A DNA stretch of 64,000 nt, taken from positions 335,120-399,119 of the forward strand of contig NZ_CP034852.1 of assembly GCF_005080825.1 (NCBI RefSeq), written 5' to 3'. The notes under the pieces were generated by a model, which saw nothing but the letters and a program-made list of their open reading frames with translations, did not search any database and was not told where the DNA came from. The position numbers and the translations under genes are program-made. How positions within the stretch are numbered: the stretch's first letter is position 1; each line of letters opens with the position of its first letter. Shown one piece after another: positions 10,631 to 20,404 of the stretch. The stretch is from Buchnera aphidicola (Thelaxes californica) (lineage in GTDB: Bacteria; Pseudomonadota; Gammaproteobacteria; Enterobacterales; Enterobacteriaceae).

Positions 10631-11344
10631 ATGCATATAAAAATTATTAGTATTTTCCCAGAAATGTTTTATCCTATTATAAATTATGGCATAACAAAAC
10701 AAGCAATAAATAAAAAAAAATTACAAATACAATTAATTCAATTAAGAAATTTTTCCAATAATAAAAGAAAAAATATAGATGATAGACCTTATGGAGGAGG
10801 AGCTGGAATGATATTCACAGCACCTCCATTAAAAAGAGCAATACATTTTTCAAAATTAAAAAGTAAAACACCTATAAAAGTTATTTATTTATCTCCACAA
10901 GGAAAAAAAATTAACCAAAAAAATATTGATGAGTTAATGAAAAACCACACACTTATTTTAATATGTGGAAGATATGAAGGCATTGATGAACGAATAATAT
11001 TAACTGAAATTGACGAAGAATGGTCAATTGGAGATTATGTATTAAGCGGAGGGGAACTTGCAGCAATGGTTCTAATTGATGTTATTACAAGATTTATTCC
11101 TGGAGTAATTAAAAAAAAACAATCTTTAATTGAAGAATCATTTTTTCATGGAATATTAGATTGTCCTCATTATACTCGACCGAAAAAAATATCTGGTATC
11201 CATGTTCCTAAAATACTATTATCTGGAAATCATAAAAAAATTTGTGAATGGAAAATACAAACAGCAATCAAAAATACATTAAAAAAAAGACCTGATTTAT
11301 TAAAAAATATAAATTATAAAAAAATAACAAAGAGTAAATTATGA
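10631..11344 (+). CDS. trmD: tRNA (guanine-37-N1)-methyltransferase TrmD
   Basis: Makes m1G37 in tRNAs reading CNN codons and so prevents +1 frameshifting. SPOUT-fold motifs are intact: [12 protein letters not shown] near residue 53, [11 protein letters not shown] near 113-123 and [13 protein letters not shown] near 133-145, which form the knotted SAM site. Length 237 (E. coli 255), shortened at the C-terminus. Its TGA overlaps the ATG of rplS (ATGA), so the two are translationally coupled. Substrate tRNAs in this window include tRNA-Leu(UAG). Confidence 0.97.
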   Translation: MHIKIISIFPEMFYPIINYGITKQAINKKKLQIQLIQLRNFSNNKRKNIDDRPYGGGAGMIFTAPPLKRAIHFSKLKSKTPIKVIYLSPQGKKINQKNIDELMKNHTLILICGRYEGIDERIILTEIDEEWSIGDYVLSGGELAAMVLIDVITRFIPGVIKKKQSLIEESFFHGILDCPHYTRPKKISGIHVPKILLSGNHKKICEWKIQTAIKNTLKKRPDLLKNINYKKITKSKL

Positions 11345-11685
11345 ATTTAATTTTAAAAAAAATTGAAAAAAAACAAATGAACATTAAAATTCCACATTTT
11401 AATACAGGAGATACAATAGAAGTTAATGTATGGATTGTAGAAGGAGATAAAAAAAGAACTCAAAAATTTATAGGAATTGTTATTAGTATTAAAAAAAGAC
11501 AATTAAATTCTTCTTTTACTGTAAGAAAAATATCAAATGGAGAAGGTATTGAACGAGTATTTCAAATGTATTCTCCAGTTATTGATACCATTAATATTAT
11601 CAGAAGAGGATCAGTAAGAAAAGCTAAACTATATTTTCTAAGAAATAGAAAAGGAAAAGCAGCAAGAATTAAAGAAAAAATGTAA
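11341..11685 (+). CDS. rplS: 50S ribosomal protein L19
   Basis: L19, at the interface between the subunits. Length 114 (E. coli 115). The core [21 protein letters not shown] and the C-terminal [12 protein letters not shown] are nearly universal. The start at 11341 overlaps the trmD stop by the ATGA arrangement and aligns with the E. coli N-terminus. Last gene of the operon; a clear terminator follows at 11733-11753. Confidence 0.98.
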   Translation: MNLILKKIEKKQMNIKIPHFNTGDTIEVNVWIVEGDKKRTQKFIGIVISIKKRQLNSSFTVRKISNGEGIERVFQMYSPVIDTINIIRRGSVRKAKLYFLRNRKGKAARIKEKM

Positions 11686-11732
11686 TTAAAAATAATATTC
11701 AAAAATAATATTCAAAAAATTATTAAATAATC

Positions 11733-11753
11733 ATGCAGTTTATTTAACTGCAT
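11733..11753. terminator. Terminator between convergent rplS and tldD
   Basis: Perfect 8-bp stem ATGCAGTT/AACTGCAT (11733-11740 and 11746-11753) with a 5-nt loop. It contains three G:C or C:G pairs, unusual for this background. A T-rich stretch follows on the plus strand, and flanking AATAAT/ATTATT can extend the stem. Its place just after rplS fits termination of that operon, perhaps in both directions. Confidence 0.7.
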
Positions 11754-11824
11754 AATTATTTTATTATATAAATCAATATTTATATTCCTTAAGATTTTTA
11801 TTAAATCATAGTTTTTTAAAAAGA

Positions 11825-13282
11825 TTATTTTTTAGTACCTCCCACAGTAAGTGCATCTATTTTTAAAGTAGGTTGTCCCACTCCTACTGGAATACTCTGA
11901 CCTTCTTTAACACATGTTCCCACACCTTCATCTAAAGCTAAATCATTTCCTACCATAGAAATTTTATTCATAACTTCAATTCCTGAACCTATTAACATTG
12001 TTTTTTTTATAGGAGACATAATTTTTCCATGTAATATTAAATATGCTTCAGATGTGGAAAAAACAAAATCTCCAGATGTAATATCCACTTGACCTCCAGA
12101 AAAATTTTTAGCATAAATACCATAATCAACACTATTTATAATATCTAAAACATTAGTGTTACCTGGAAGCATATAAGTATTAGTCATCCTTGGCATAGGA
12201 AGATAAGCATAAGATTGACGACGAGCATTACCAGTAGAAATTGAATCTCCCATTAATCGCGCATTAAATTTATCTTGCATATAAGACTTTAAAATTCCAT
12301 TTTCAATTAATACATTATATTTTGTAGATACTCCTTCATCATCAATATTTAATGTTCCTCTACGAGAGTAAATTGTTCCATCATCAACTACAGTACATAA
12401 ACTCGAAGCTACTTTTTTTCCAATTTTATTACTAAAAACAGAAATTTTTTTTCTATTAAAATCTCCTTCTAATCCATGACCAACTGCTTCATGTAATAAT
12501 ACACCAGGCCAACCAGATCCAAGAACTACAGGAATCATTCCTGAAGGAGCATCTTTAGATGATAATTGTGTTAAAGCAATGCGAACTGCTTCTTTAGTCC
12601 ATTCTTCAAATAATAACTCTCCGGATAAAGAACTTTTTTTTAATAAAAAAGTATAGTTATCACGCCTACCTCCTCCCATTCTTCCCATTTCTCTCTTTCC
12701 ATTTGATTCTACTACAACTTGAATAGATAAACTAATTAAAGGACGAACATCTGTAGCTAAATTACCATCAGTAGAAGCAACTAAAATATTTTCATAAAAA
12801 CTTGATAAAACAGCATTCACTTGAGATACTCTAGAATCAGTAGAACGAGCAATTCGATCAATATCATATAATATTTTTATTTTTTCTGGTTCTGTTAAAC
12901 TTTTATAAGGATTACTATTTCTATAGTATGAACAAATTGAATCTATTTTTTTTTTATTAATATGATTAATTGTATTTGTAGTATTATTTTGCTTTAATAT
13001 TTGTAAAGTTTTATGTAAAGCATTTAAAGAAATAATATTAGAATAAGAAAAAGAAGTAGTAATATTAGAAATAGATCGCATTCCAAATCCTATATCAATA
13101 TTATATATACCTTCTTTTACAATTTTATTTTCTAAAACCCAAGTTTCTGACTCAGAATTTTGAAAATATAAATCAGAATAATCAACATATTTGGTATATG
13201 CGTCATTTAATATTGAAAAAATATCATTTTCACAAATATTATTTTTAGTTAATAAACAATTAATTACTTTACTTTTATTCAT
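11825..13282 (-). CDS. tldD: Metalloprotease TldD
   Basis: Zinc metalloprotease subunit that works with TldE (PmbA) on small or unfolded peptides. The catalytic HEAVGH motif is at residues 264-269, followed by GLEGDFNRK. Length 485 (E. coli 481). N-terminal similarity covers DYSDLYFQ and [11 protein letters not shown], so the start is well supported. The partner pmbA is not in this window. It converges on rplS; a 256-nt intergenic region separates it from aroQ on the other strand. Its benefit to a symbiont is unknown. Confidence 0.97.
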   Translation of the reverse strand: MNKSKVINCLLTKNNICENDIFSILNDAYTKYVDYSDLYFQNSESETWVLENKIVKEGIYNIDIGFGMRSISNITTSFSYSNIISLNALHKTLQILKQNNTTNTINHINKKKIDSICSYYRNSNPYKSLTEPEKIKILYDIDRIARSTDSRVSQVNAVLSSFYENILVASTDGNLATDVRPLISLSIQVVVESNGKREMGRMGGGRRDNYTFLLKKSSLSGELLFEEWTKEAVRIALTQLSSKDAPSGMIPVVLGSGWPGVLLHEAVGHGLEGDFNRKKISVFSNKIGKKVASSLCTVVDDGTIYSRRGTLNIDDEGVSTKYNVLIENGILKSYMQDKFNARLMGDSISTGNARRQSYAYLPMPRMTNTYMLPGNTNVLDIINSVDYGIYAKNFSGGQVDITSGDFVFSTSEAYLILHGKIMSPIKKTMLIGSGIEVMNKISMVGNDLALDEGVGTCVKEGQSIPVGVGQPTLKIDALTVGGTKK

Positions 13283-13538
13283 TGATACCTACTTAAATAT
13301 GTTTATAGAAAAAAATTAAATAATGTTACAAAATGATTTTTTATAACATTAATAACTAATATGAATTATTTGTGTAACAATTTTACATAAAAATATAAGA
13401 ATAATTTATTTACAAATGCTTATTTTATAATAAAATCATATGAATATGTAGATATTTCATTAATATTATTAAAAATAATTTTCTTTTGATGTAAATATTA
13501 TACATATATTATAAAATTTTTTTAAAAAGAGAATATAT

Positions 13539-13997
13539 ATGAAAAAAAAAAATAACATTTTATTAATAAATGGACCAAATCTAAATTTATTGGGAACACG
13601 ACAACCTGAAATTTATGGTAAATATACTTTAATTGATCTTATTAAAATTTTAAAAAAACAAGCAAAAAAAAATGATATTAATCTTTTAGATTTTCAATCT
13701 AATTCTGAACATTTACTAATTGAAAAAATACATACAGCTAAAGAAAAACTAATTAGATATATTATTTTTAATCCTGCTGCATTTACACATTCTAGTATTG
13801 CATTAAGGGATGCTTTATTAGCGATAGATATTCCATTTATTGAAGTACACATCTCTAATATTTATGCACGTGATAATTTTAGATCTCATTCTTGGTTTTC
13901 AGATATTTCTCAAGGAGTAATTTCTGGATTTGGAATAGATGGATATCTGTGGGCATTAAAAACAATTATAAATAGAATAACTAATAATAAAAAATAA
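13539..13997 (+). CDS. aroQ: 3-dehydroquinate dehydratase, type II
   Basis: Third step of the shikimate pathway, dehydroquinate to 3-dehydroshikimate, feeding aromatic amino acids including the phenylalanine made through PheA. Type II signature INGPNLNLLGTRQPEIYG (residues 10-27) carries catalytic Tyr and Arg residues. HSSIALRDAL (near 88) and EVHISN (near 105) complete the active site. Length 152. The gene opens ATG followed by an A11 run (13542-13552), so the N-terminus is a slippage-prone lysine stretch; the frame is intact as written. Confidence 0.97.
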   Translation: MKKKNNILLINGPNLNLLGTRQPEIYGKYTLIDLIKILKKQAKKNDINLLDFQSNSEHLLIEKIHTAKEKLIRYIIFNPAAFTHSSIALRDALLAIDIPFIEVHISNIYARDNFRSHSWFSDISQGVISGFGIDGYLWALKTIINRITNNKK

Positions 13998-14023
13998 AAT
14001 GTTTTTGACATGAATATTATAAT

Positions 14024-14050
14024 GCGCTTTTCTTTTTAAAAGAAAAGTGC
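14024..14050. terminator. Terminator between convergent aroQ and rluD
   Basis: Arms GCGCTTTTC (14024-14032) and GAAAAGTGC (14042-14050) form a 9-bp stem with one G:T pair; the T-rich/A-rich loop can pair further. It lies in the 81-nt gap between two converging genes and is GC-rich for this genome. The U-tract after it is weak. Confidence 0.6.
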
Positions 14051-14078
14051 TAATAAAAAATATTTATAACTTTCAATA

Positions 14079-15037
14079 TTATAATTTAAAATTTATTATA
14101 TTTTTTATACAATCACACATATCCTCAGGAAGAGGTATTTCTATTTTTACTATTTTTTTTGTTAATGGATGAAAAAAAACAATTTTTTTAGCATGTAGTA
14201 ATGGTCTCTCAATATTTTGAATTAATTTTTTAACATTTAATTTTTTTATAAAATAAGATTTTTTTTTTTTATTATAATATATAGGATCTCCTAAAATTGG
14301 ATGCCCAATATTTTCCATATGTAATCGTATTTGATGAGTTCTACCTGTTTCTAAATTTATTCTGAGATGTGTAAAACAAAAAAAATTATTAAGTATTTTA
14401 TAATGAGTTACTGCTTTTTTTCCTATAATACCAACACTCATTTTTGTTTTATAAATAGGATGTCTTATTATATTATTAATAATAGTATTATTTTTTAATA
14501 ATATACCATACACAATAGTTTCATATTCTCTGAAAATTTTTCTTCTTCTCATATGTGAATTAAACCAAAAATAAGATTCTAATTTTTTTGCAATAATCAT
14601 TAATCCAGTTGTATTTTTATCTAAACGATGAATAATTCCTCCTCTTGGTATATATTGAAGATCCGGATATTTTTGAATTAGCATATCCAATAAAGTACCA
14701 TATAAATTTTTAATTCCTGGATGTACTACTAAACCTGATTGTTTATTAATAATCAGCATATAATCATCTTCATACACAATATTTAATTGCAATTGATTTA
14801 GCTTATATTTATTAATATTTTGAATTATATGAATTAATAAAATTTTATCTCCATAAAACACTTTTTTACTAGGTTTAGTACAAATTTTATTATTTACTAA
14901 TACTTGATTATTTTTAATACATTGCTTAAAAAAAGAACGAGAATATGTTTGGTCATAAATATTTAAAATTTGATCCAACCTATAACAATTATAAACAATA
15001 TTAGAAATAGTAAATTTTAAGATTTTTTTTTTAACAT
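14079..15037 (-). CDS. rluD: 23S rRNA pseudouridine synthase RluD, N-terminus frameshifted at a poly(A) tract
   Basis: Makes pseudouridines 1911, 1915 and 1917 in helix 69 of 23S rRNA. The catalytic motif HRLDK is present; its Asp falls at about residue 140 of the restored protein (E. coli Asp139). An S4-like domain precedes it. The uninterrupted frame starts only at a TTG (14978), but the same frame stays open upstream and reads FTISNIVYNCYRLDQ, matching the E. coli N-terminus. An ATG at 15035-15037 has AGG 7 nt upstream but is one base out of frame because of an A10 tract (15023-15032). With A11 it gives a 319-residue protein (E. coli 326). Expression probably needs slippage, or the TTG start is used. 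Confidence 0.88.
15023..15032 (-). other. Poly(A)10 slippage/frameshift site at the start of rluD
   Basis: Coding strand reads ATG TT, then ten A, then TCTTAAAATTT. With ten A the frame ends at a TAA after six codons. With eleven A it continues as MLKKKILKFTIS into the whole RluD frame. The ATG is preceded by AGG at 7-nt spacing, so it is very likely the real start. This is either a true one-base deletion rescued by polymerase slippage or a homopolymer sequencing error. Confidence 0.75.
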
Positions 15038-15232
15038 AATTGTACCTAAAAATAATTTACTTTAACAATTTTATTAATATATATTGGATATATAAAAAAT
15101 TATATAATAAATTTTATTTACATTAATATACTGATTATATGCTATCTATTTGAAATAGAAATTGTATTATTAATAATTATCATAAAAAATTTAATATTTA
15201 AAATTAGAAAATTTTAATTTAATTGGAGTATT

Positions 15233-17866
15233 ATGTTTCTCAAAATTCACGAAATTAGAACAATGTTTTTAGATTTTTTTAAACAAAAAAAACATCAAAT
15301 ACTACCAGGTAGTAGTATTGTACCTAAAAATGATAATTCATTATTGTTTGTAAATGCAGGAATGAATCAATTTAAAAATGTTTTTTTAGGTAATGAAACA
15401 TCGATGTTTAAACGTATAGCTACTACTCAAAATTGTTTAAGAACAGGGGGAAAACATAACGATTTAGAAAATGTTGGATACACAAATTATCATCATACTT
15501 TTTTCGAAATGTTAGGAAATTTTAGTTTTAATGATTATTGTAAAGAACAAGCTATCATTTATGCTTGGGAATTTATTACAAGTATTAAATGGTTAAATTT
15601 AAATCCTGAAAAAATATGGATATCTGTACATGCTGCCGATAAAAAATCTTATGAAATTTGGAAGAAAATTCTTCCTAAATCAAAAAATCAAATTTTTATT
15701 TTTGGAAACAAAAAAAAGATACAAGAAAATGATGAAAATTTTTGGCAAATGGGAAAAATTGGTCCTTGTGGTTTTTGCACAGAAATATTTTATCAATACA
15801 CCGATTATAATAAAAATTATGAAAATATTATACACTTTATTCAAAAATCATGTGTAGAAATTTGGAATATTGTATTTATGGAATTTTATCAGTCTCTGAA
15901 AAATTCTTTTATTCCTTTATCTGTACATTCTATAGATACTGGAATGGGTTTAGAAAGAATTGGTGCTGTTTTACAAAATGTAAAATCTAGCTATGATACT
16001 GATATCTTTCAAAAAATTATCCAAAAAATTATTGATATAATTCATATTAAAGAAAAAAAAAATACTACATCTATTAAAATTATTGCGGATCACATTCGTG
16101 CTGCAGTATTTATCCTTGCTAGTGAAATATTACCTTCAAATGAAGGTAGAGGATATATTTTAAGAAAAATTATAAGAAGAGCTATTTTACATGGACATAA
16201 AATAGGAGCAAATGGTTTATTTTTTTATAAATTAGTGTCTATAGTTATACATGTAATGAAAAATAACAATATTCTTTTAATAGAACAAGAAAACAAAATT
16301 AAAAAAATAATATATCAAGAAGAAACAAAATTTTTAGAAACTTTAGATATTGGTATTAAAATTCTTAATAAAGAATTAAAAAAAATTAAAAATAATACAT
16401 TAAATGGTGCAGTAATCTTTCAATTATATGATACTTTTGGATTTCCAAAAGAATTAACAAAAGAAATATGTAAAGAAAAAAATATTAAATGCGATTTTCA
16501 AGTTTTTCAAAAAAAAATGAAAATTCAACAAGAAAAAAGTAAAAAAAACAAAAAATTTTTTGTTAAAAATTCTGAAAATCTTCCATTAAACATATATTCT
16601 ACTTTTCAAGGATATAATCAATTAATTATAAAAAGTACCATTATACATATTAATATAGAAGGTAAACAAAAAAAAATAATTAAAATAGGTGATAAAGCAT
16701 CAATTATTTTAAATGAAACTACTTTTTTTGGAGAATCTGCAGGTCAAATTGGAGATAGTGGAACAATATATAATAAACACGGTATTTTTGAAGTATGTGA
16801 ATCAAAAAAAATATCTTCTTGTATTATACATATTGGAAAAATAATAAAAGGTTATTTACAAATAAATGATGTAGTAACAACAGAAGTTAATAAAAAAAAT
16901 CGTAAACAAATTCAAGCTAATCACACAGCAACTCACTTATTACATTCTGCTTTAAAATCTCTTATAGATAATTCTATCCAACAAAAAGGTTCTTTTATTA
17001 ATCATAATTATTTAAGATTTGATTTTTCTTATTATAAAAAAATTCAATTAAAAGATATCTTTAAAATTGAAAAATTAGTTAATTATTACATTCAAAAAAA
17101 TATTGTAGTAACAAATTTTATTACAACTTTACAAGAAGCAAAAAAAATGAATATTTTATCATTTTTTGAAGAAAAGTATGGAAATAAAGTAAGAGTGCTT
17201 TCTATTGGAAATATTTCACAAGAATTATGTAGTGGTACTCATGTAAAAAAAACAGGCGATATTGGATATTTTAAAATTATTTTAGGAAAAAAAATAGCAT
17301 CAGAAATTTTCAGAATTGAAGCTATCACAAAAAATCAAGCAGTGAAATACAATCAAAAACAAGAAAATTTATTATACTCAATAAAAAAAGTTTTATTAAC
17401 CAATGATGAAAACATCATTAAAAATATAAAATCTATTTTAAATAAAAATGCTATACTAGAAAAAAAATTAAAACAATTTGAATTAATTCAACAAAAAAAA
17501 TTAAAAGAAAAAATTATTAACAAGATTATAACCACTTCAACAATTAATTTATTAATTCAACATTTTAAAGAAAAAAATCATTCAATTATTAAAACTATGA
17601 TTAACGATATACGAAATTGTACTAAACAATTAATAATTATATTTACTAATTGTACAAAAAATAAAATATCCATTATAGTTTCAGTCAGTAATGACTATAT
17701 TCAAAAAGAACATGCATATCAAATATTTCAAAAAATTATTATCAATACTAATATAAAAGGAGGAGGAAATAATTGTACTGCATCTGGAGGAGGAAAAAAT
17801 ATTCAAGATATAGAAAAAGTTATATTAAATATACATAAATGGAAAAAAATGAAAAATAAAAGTTAA
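15233..17866 (+). CDS. alaS: Alanine-tRNA ligase
   Basis: Class II synthetase charging tRNA-Ala, with its own editing domain. The catalytic core runs about 1-440, with motif 1 near NAGMNQFKNVF and motif 2 near YHHTFFEMLGNFSF. The editing domain keeps its zinc residues in NHTATHLLHS and the CSGTHV motif. A C-terminal domain ends with GGGNNCTASGGG. Length 877 (E. coli 876), so the protein is complete. The alaS-csrA-tRNA order downstream is as in E. coli; recX, upstream in E. coli, is absent. Confidence 0.98.
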   Translation: MFLKIHEIRTMFLDFFKQKKHQILPGSSIVPKNDNSLLFVNAGMNQFKNVFLGNETSMFKRIATTQNCLRTGGKHNDLENVGYTNYHHTFFEMLGNFSFNDYCKEQAIIYAWEFITSIKWLNLNPEKIWISVHAADKKSYEIWKKILPKSKNQIFIFGNKKKIQENDENFWQMGKIGPCGFCTEIFYQYTDYNKNYENIIHFIQKSCVEIWNIVFMEFYQSLKNSFIPLSVHSIDTGMGLERIGAVLQNVKSSYDTDIFQKIIQKIIDIIHIKEKKNTTSIKIIADHIRAAVFILASEILPSNEGRGYILRKIIRRAILHGHKIGANGLFFYKLVSIVIHVMKNNNILLIEQENKIKKIIYQEETKFLETLDIGIKILNKELKKIKNNTLNGAVIFQLYDTFGFPKELTKEICKEKNIKCDFQVFQKKMKIQQEKSKKNKKFFVKNSENLPLNIYSTFQGYNQLIIKSTIIHINIEGKQKKIIKIGDKASIILNETTFFGESAGQIGDSGTIYNKHGIFEVCESKKISSCIIHIGKIIKGYLQINDVVTTEVNKKNRKQIQANHTATHLLHSALKSLIDNSIQQKGSFINHNYLRFDFSYYKKIQLKDIFKIEKLVNYYIQKNIVVTNFITTLQEAKKMNILSFFEEKYGNKVRVLSIGNISQELCSGTHVKKTGDIGYFKIILGKKIASEIFRIEAITKNQAVKYNQKQENLLYSIKKVLLTNDENIIKNIKSILNKNAILEKKLKQFELIQQKKLKEKIINKIITTSTINLLIQHFKEKNHSIIKTMINDIRNCTKQLIIIFTNCTKNKISIIVSVSNDYIQKEHAYQIFQKIIINTNIKGGGNNCTASGGGKNIQDIEKVILNIHKWKKMKNKS

Positions 17867-18009
17867 TATAAATAATCAACAAAATTTATATATAATATTT
17901 TTTTTAAATCAATACTATTTATATTTTTAAATTATTTAATTTTAATTAAATTAATTTACAGATGATTTACTTTTATTTTTTTTTAAAAATTATGAAAGGG
18001 ATACACTAA

Positions 18010-18198
18010 ATGTTGATTTTAGCACGTAGAGTAGGAGAAACATTAATTATTGGTGATAATATAACTATCACAGTACTAGGTGTGAAAGGCAATCAAACAC
18101 GTATAGGTGTAAATGCTCCTAAAAATATTTCTATTCATAGAGAAGAAATATATGAAAAAATTAAATTTAATAAACATCAAAAACAATATAAACGATAA
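18010..18198 (+). CDS. csrA: Carbon storage regulator CsrA
   Basis: Small RNA-binding dimer that controls translation by binding GGA motifs in mRNA leaders. The 62-residue protein keeps the beta-strand core [16 protein letters not shown] and [14 protein letters not shown], and the HREEIY helix with the key Arg44 RNA contact. A clear AAAGGG site lies 9 nt before the ATG. It sits between alaS and two tRNA genes, as in E. coli. Its retention as one of few global regulators is notable. No CsrB/CsrC-like RNA was recognised in this window. Confidence 0.97.
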   Translation: MLILARRVGETLIIGDNITITVLGVKGNQTRIGVNAPKNISIHREEIYEKIKFNKHQKQYKR

Positions 18199-18240
18199 AC
18201 ATCAAATGTCTATCATTTATTAATATATAAATATAACAAA

Positions 18241-18262
18241 TAAAATCATTATAATGATTTTA
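18241..18262 (+). terminator. Possible terminator hairpin after csrA
   Basis: A 10-bp inverted repeat (18241-18250 and 18253-18262), realistically a 9-bp stem with a 4-nt loop, 43 nt after the csrA stop. There is no U-tract, so it may stabilise the 3' end rather than terminate. Chance occurrence is possible in such AT-rich sequence. Confidence 0.3.
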
Positions 18263-18481
18263 CATCAAAATATTGTTATATAAAAAAATAAAAATAAATA
18301 TTAAAAATGTGATATTTATCAAATCATAAATATTTATTTAATTAAAATTATTCAATACATAAATATTAAAAATATATTTGACTTATTATTTAAAACACGT
18401 AATATATTAAAAAATACCATATAATTTTATATTATACTATAAAGTATTCATAAAAATTATCAAACATATTAAACATATTAC

Positions 18482-18572
18482 GGTGAGATGGCCGAGAGGC
18501 TGAAGGCTCTCCCCTGCTAAGGGAGTATACAAAATTTTTGTATCGAGGGTTCGAATCCCTCTCTCACCACCA
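18482..18572 (+). tRNA. tRNA-Ser(GCU)
   Basis: Class II tRNA with a long variable arm. Acceptor GGTGAGA pairs with TCTCACC (18562-18568). The anticodon stem is CTCCC/GGGAG with loop CTGCTAA (anticodon GCT). T-stem GAGGG/CCCTC encloses TTCGAAT. CCA is encoded (18570-18572). It corresponds to E. coli serV downstream of csrA. The discriminator at 18569 is A, whereas E. coli serine tRNAs have G73. Confidence 0.97.
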
Positions 18573-18574
18573 AT

Positions 18575-18648
18575 GCATCCGTAGCTCAGTTGGATAGAGT
18601 ACTCGGCTACGAACCGAGCGGTCGGAGGTTCGAATCCTTCCGGATGCA
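18575..18648 (+). tRNA. tRNA-Arg(ACG)
   Basis: Acceptor GCATCCG pairs with CGGATGC (18641-18647); discriminator A at 18648. The anticodon loop is CTACGAA (anticodon ACG, read as ICG after A34 deamination, so TadA is needed). One G:T pair is in the T-stem. CCA is not encoded. It begins 2 nt after tRNA-Ser and matches the E. coli serV-argV arrangement, with one Arg copy instead of four. Confidence 0.97.
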
Positions 18649-18778
18649 AAAATTGTTAATAAAAATTTTATATTTAACAATACTTTTTATATAAATAAAT
18701 AACATATAAACATTTAAAAAATATTTATATATATAATATATTTTTTCAAAAATTTAATTAAATATAGGAAATTTTTAT

Positions 18779-20371
18779 TTGATTTTTATAAAACTAAAAG
18801 AATTAAATTGGATTAAAAAAAATAAAGAAATATTTACAAAAATTTTTAGAGGTATAGAAAGAGAAACTCTTAGAGTTAATTCTAAAGGAAAAATTGTTAG
18901 TACGACACACCCTAAACAAATGGGGAAATCTTTAACACATCAATGGATAACAACAGATTATTCTGAAAATTTATTAGAATTTATTACACCAAAAACAGAT
19001 AAATTAAAAAATTCTATACAATTTTTACAAGACTTATATATATATGCTACTAAAAATATTTATCCAAAAGAAAGAATGTGGCCTTTAAGTATTCCTTTAT
19101 ATAATATAAAAAAAGATAAAGTAAAATTAGCTAAATTTGGAAATTCTAATATAGGTAAAGTTAAAGAACTATATAGAAAAGGTTTACAAAAGAGATATGG
19201 TAATTTTATGAATATAATTTCTGGAATTCATTATAATTTTTCTTTTCCTATAATATTTTGGAAAAAATGGAAAAAAATAAAAAATAATGATTGTGAAACA
19301 GAAATTATTTCTAATGGTTATTTAGGTACAATTAGAAATTATTATCGTATTGGTTGGATTATCCCTTATTTATTTGGAGCATCACCAGCTGTTTCTAATA
19401 ATTCTTATGATGATCCAAAAATTAAAAGAAAATTAACTAAAAACAAAAAAAAAAATTTTTTATATTTTCCGTGGGGTACTTCAATAAGAATTAGTAAATT
19501 TGGTCATCAAAACAAATATAATAAAAAATTTAAAATATCTTATAATAACATAAACGATTATATTAATAGTGTAATAAAAATTTTATCTACAAATTCAAAA
19601 AGTTTTAAAAAAATAAAAGAAAAAGATAAAAAAGGAAAATTAAATCAATTAAATACTAATATAATTCAATTAGAAAACGAATTATATACTCAAATAAGAC
19701 CAAAATCATCTGTAAAAAATAATGAAAAAATTATTGATTCAATGAAAAAAAAAGGAATTGAATATATTGAAATACGTTCATTAGATATCAATCCATTTAG
19801 TGAAATTGGAATTGAAAAAAAACAAATACTTTTTTTAGATTTATTACTTATTTTATGTACTTTTTTAGAATCTCCTTCTATTTCTAATACAGAATGGAAA
19901 AAAATTCAACAAAATTGGGAAACTGTTGCAATATATGGAAGAAAACCTAATCAGAAAATTTTTGATATAAATAGCAATACAACAATTACTTTGAAAAAAA
20001 TAGGAATTTCAATTTTTTGTGAACTGAAAAAAATTGCCAAAATATTAGATATTTCTTCCAAAGAAAAATTATATGAAAATACTTGTTTATATTTAGAAAA
20101 TCTAATAAAATATCCACAATTTACATATTCTGCTCGTGTACTAAAAAAAATGAAAAAAAAAGGAATATTACAAACTGGATTAAATTTTGCAAACTTTTAT
20201 TATAAAAAAAATATAAATAAAAAATTTCAAAAATTAAGTAATGATGATTTTGTAAACGAAGCTATTAATTCTCAAAAAAAGCAAAAAAATATAGAAAAAA
20301 AAGAACAAATTCCATTTCATTTATATTTAAAAGAATATACAGTTTTAAACAAAAATGATGCAAAAAAATAA
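18779..20371 (+). CDS. gshA: Glutamate-cysteine ligase
   Basis: First step of glutathione synthesis: gamma-glutamylcysteine from glutamate, cysteine and ATP. Length 530 (E. coli 518). The N-terminal match is strong: RGIERETLRVN near residue 24-34 and WITTDYSENLLEFITP. The core GIHYNFSFP and EIRSLDINPF are present. The start is TTG, with AGGAA 8 nt upstream; E. coli gshA also uses TTG. It depends on cysteine, which links it to the sulfate genes at 28354-37239. It starts 130 nt after tRNA-Arg, in conserved alaS-csrA-gshA order. Confidence 0.97.
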   Translation: MIFIKLKELNWIKKNKEIFTKIFRGIERETLRVNSKGKIVSTTHPKQMGKSLTHQWITTDYSENLLEFITPKTDKLKNSIQFLQDLYIYATKNIYPKERMWPLSIPLYNIKKDKVKLAKFGNSNIGKVKELYRKGLQKRYGNFMNIISGIHYNFSFPIIFWKKWKKIKNNDCETEIISNGYLGTIRNYYRIGWIIPYLFGASPAVSNNSYDDPKIKRKLTKNKKKNFLYFPWGTSIRISKFGHQNKYNKKFKISYNNINDYINSVIKILSTNSKSFKKIKEKDKKGKLNQLNTNIIQLENELYTQIRPKSSVKNNEKIIDSMKKKGIEYIEIRSLDINPFSEIGIEKKQILFLDLLLILCTFLESPSISNTEWKKIQQNWETVAIYGRKPNQKIFDINSNTTITLKKIGISIFCELKKIAKILDISSKEKLYENTCLYLENLIKYPQFTYSARVLKKMKKKGILQTGLNFANFYYKKNINKKFQKLSNDDFVNEAINSQKKQKNIEKKEQIPFHLYLKEYTVLNKNDAKK

Positions 20372-20404
20372 TTTGATTATTAAATTAATGATTAAAAATT
20401 AATT

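Noticed and set aside
14005-14023. TTGACA followed by TATAAT, resembling a promoter
   Set aside because: Spacing is only 7 nt instead of about 17, and the site lies between converging genes.
18437-18649. Reverse-strand frame of 70 codons over the two tRNA genes
   Set aside because: It is the antisense of tRNA-Ser and tRNA-Arg, a well-known spurious translation of tRNA sequence.
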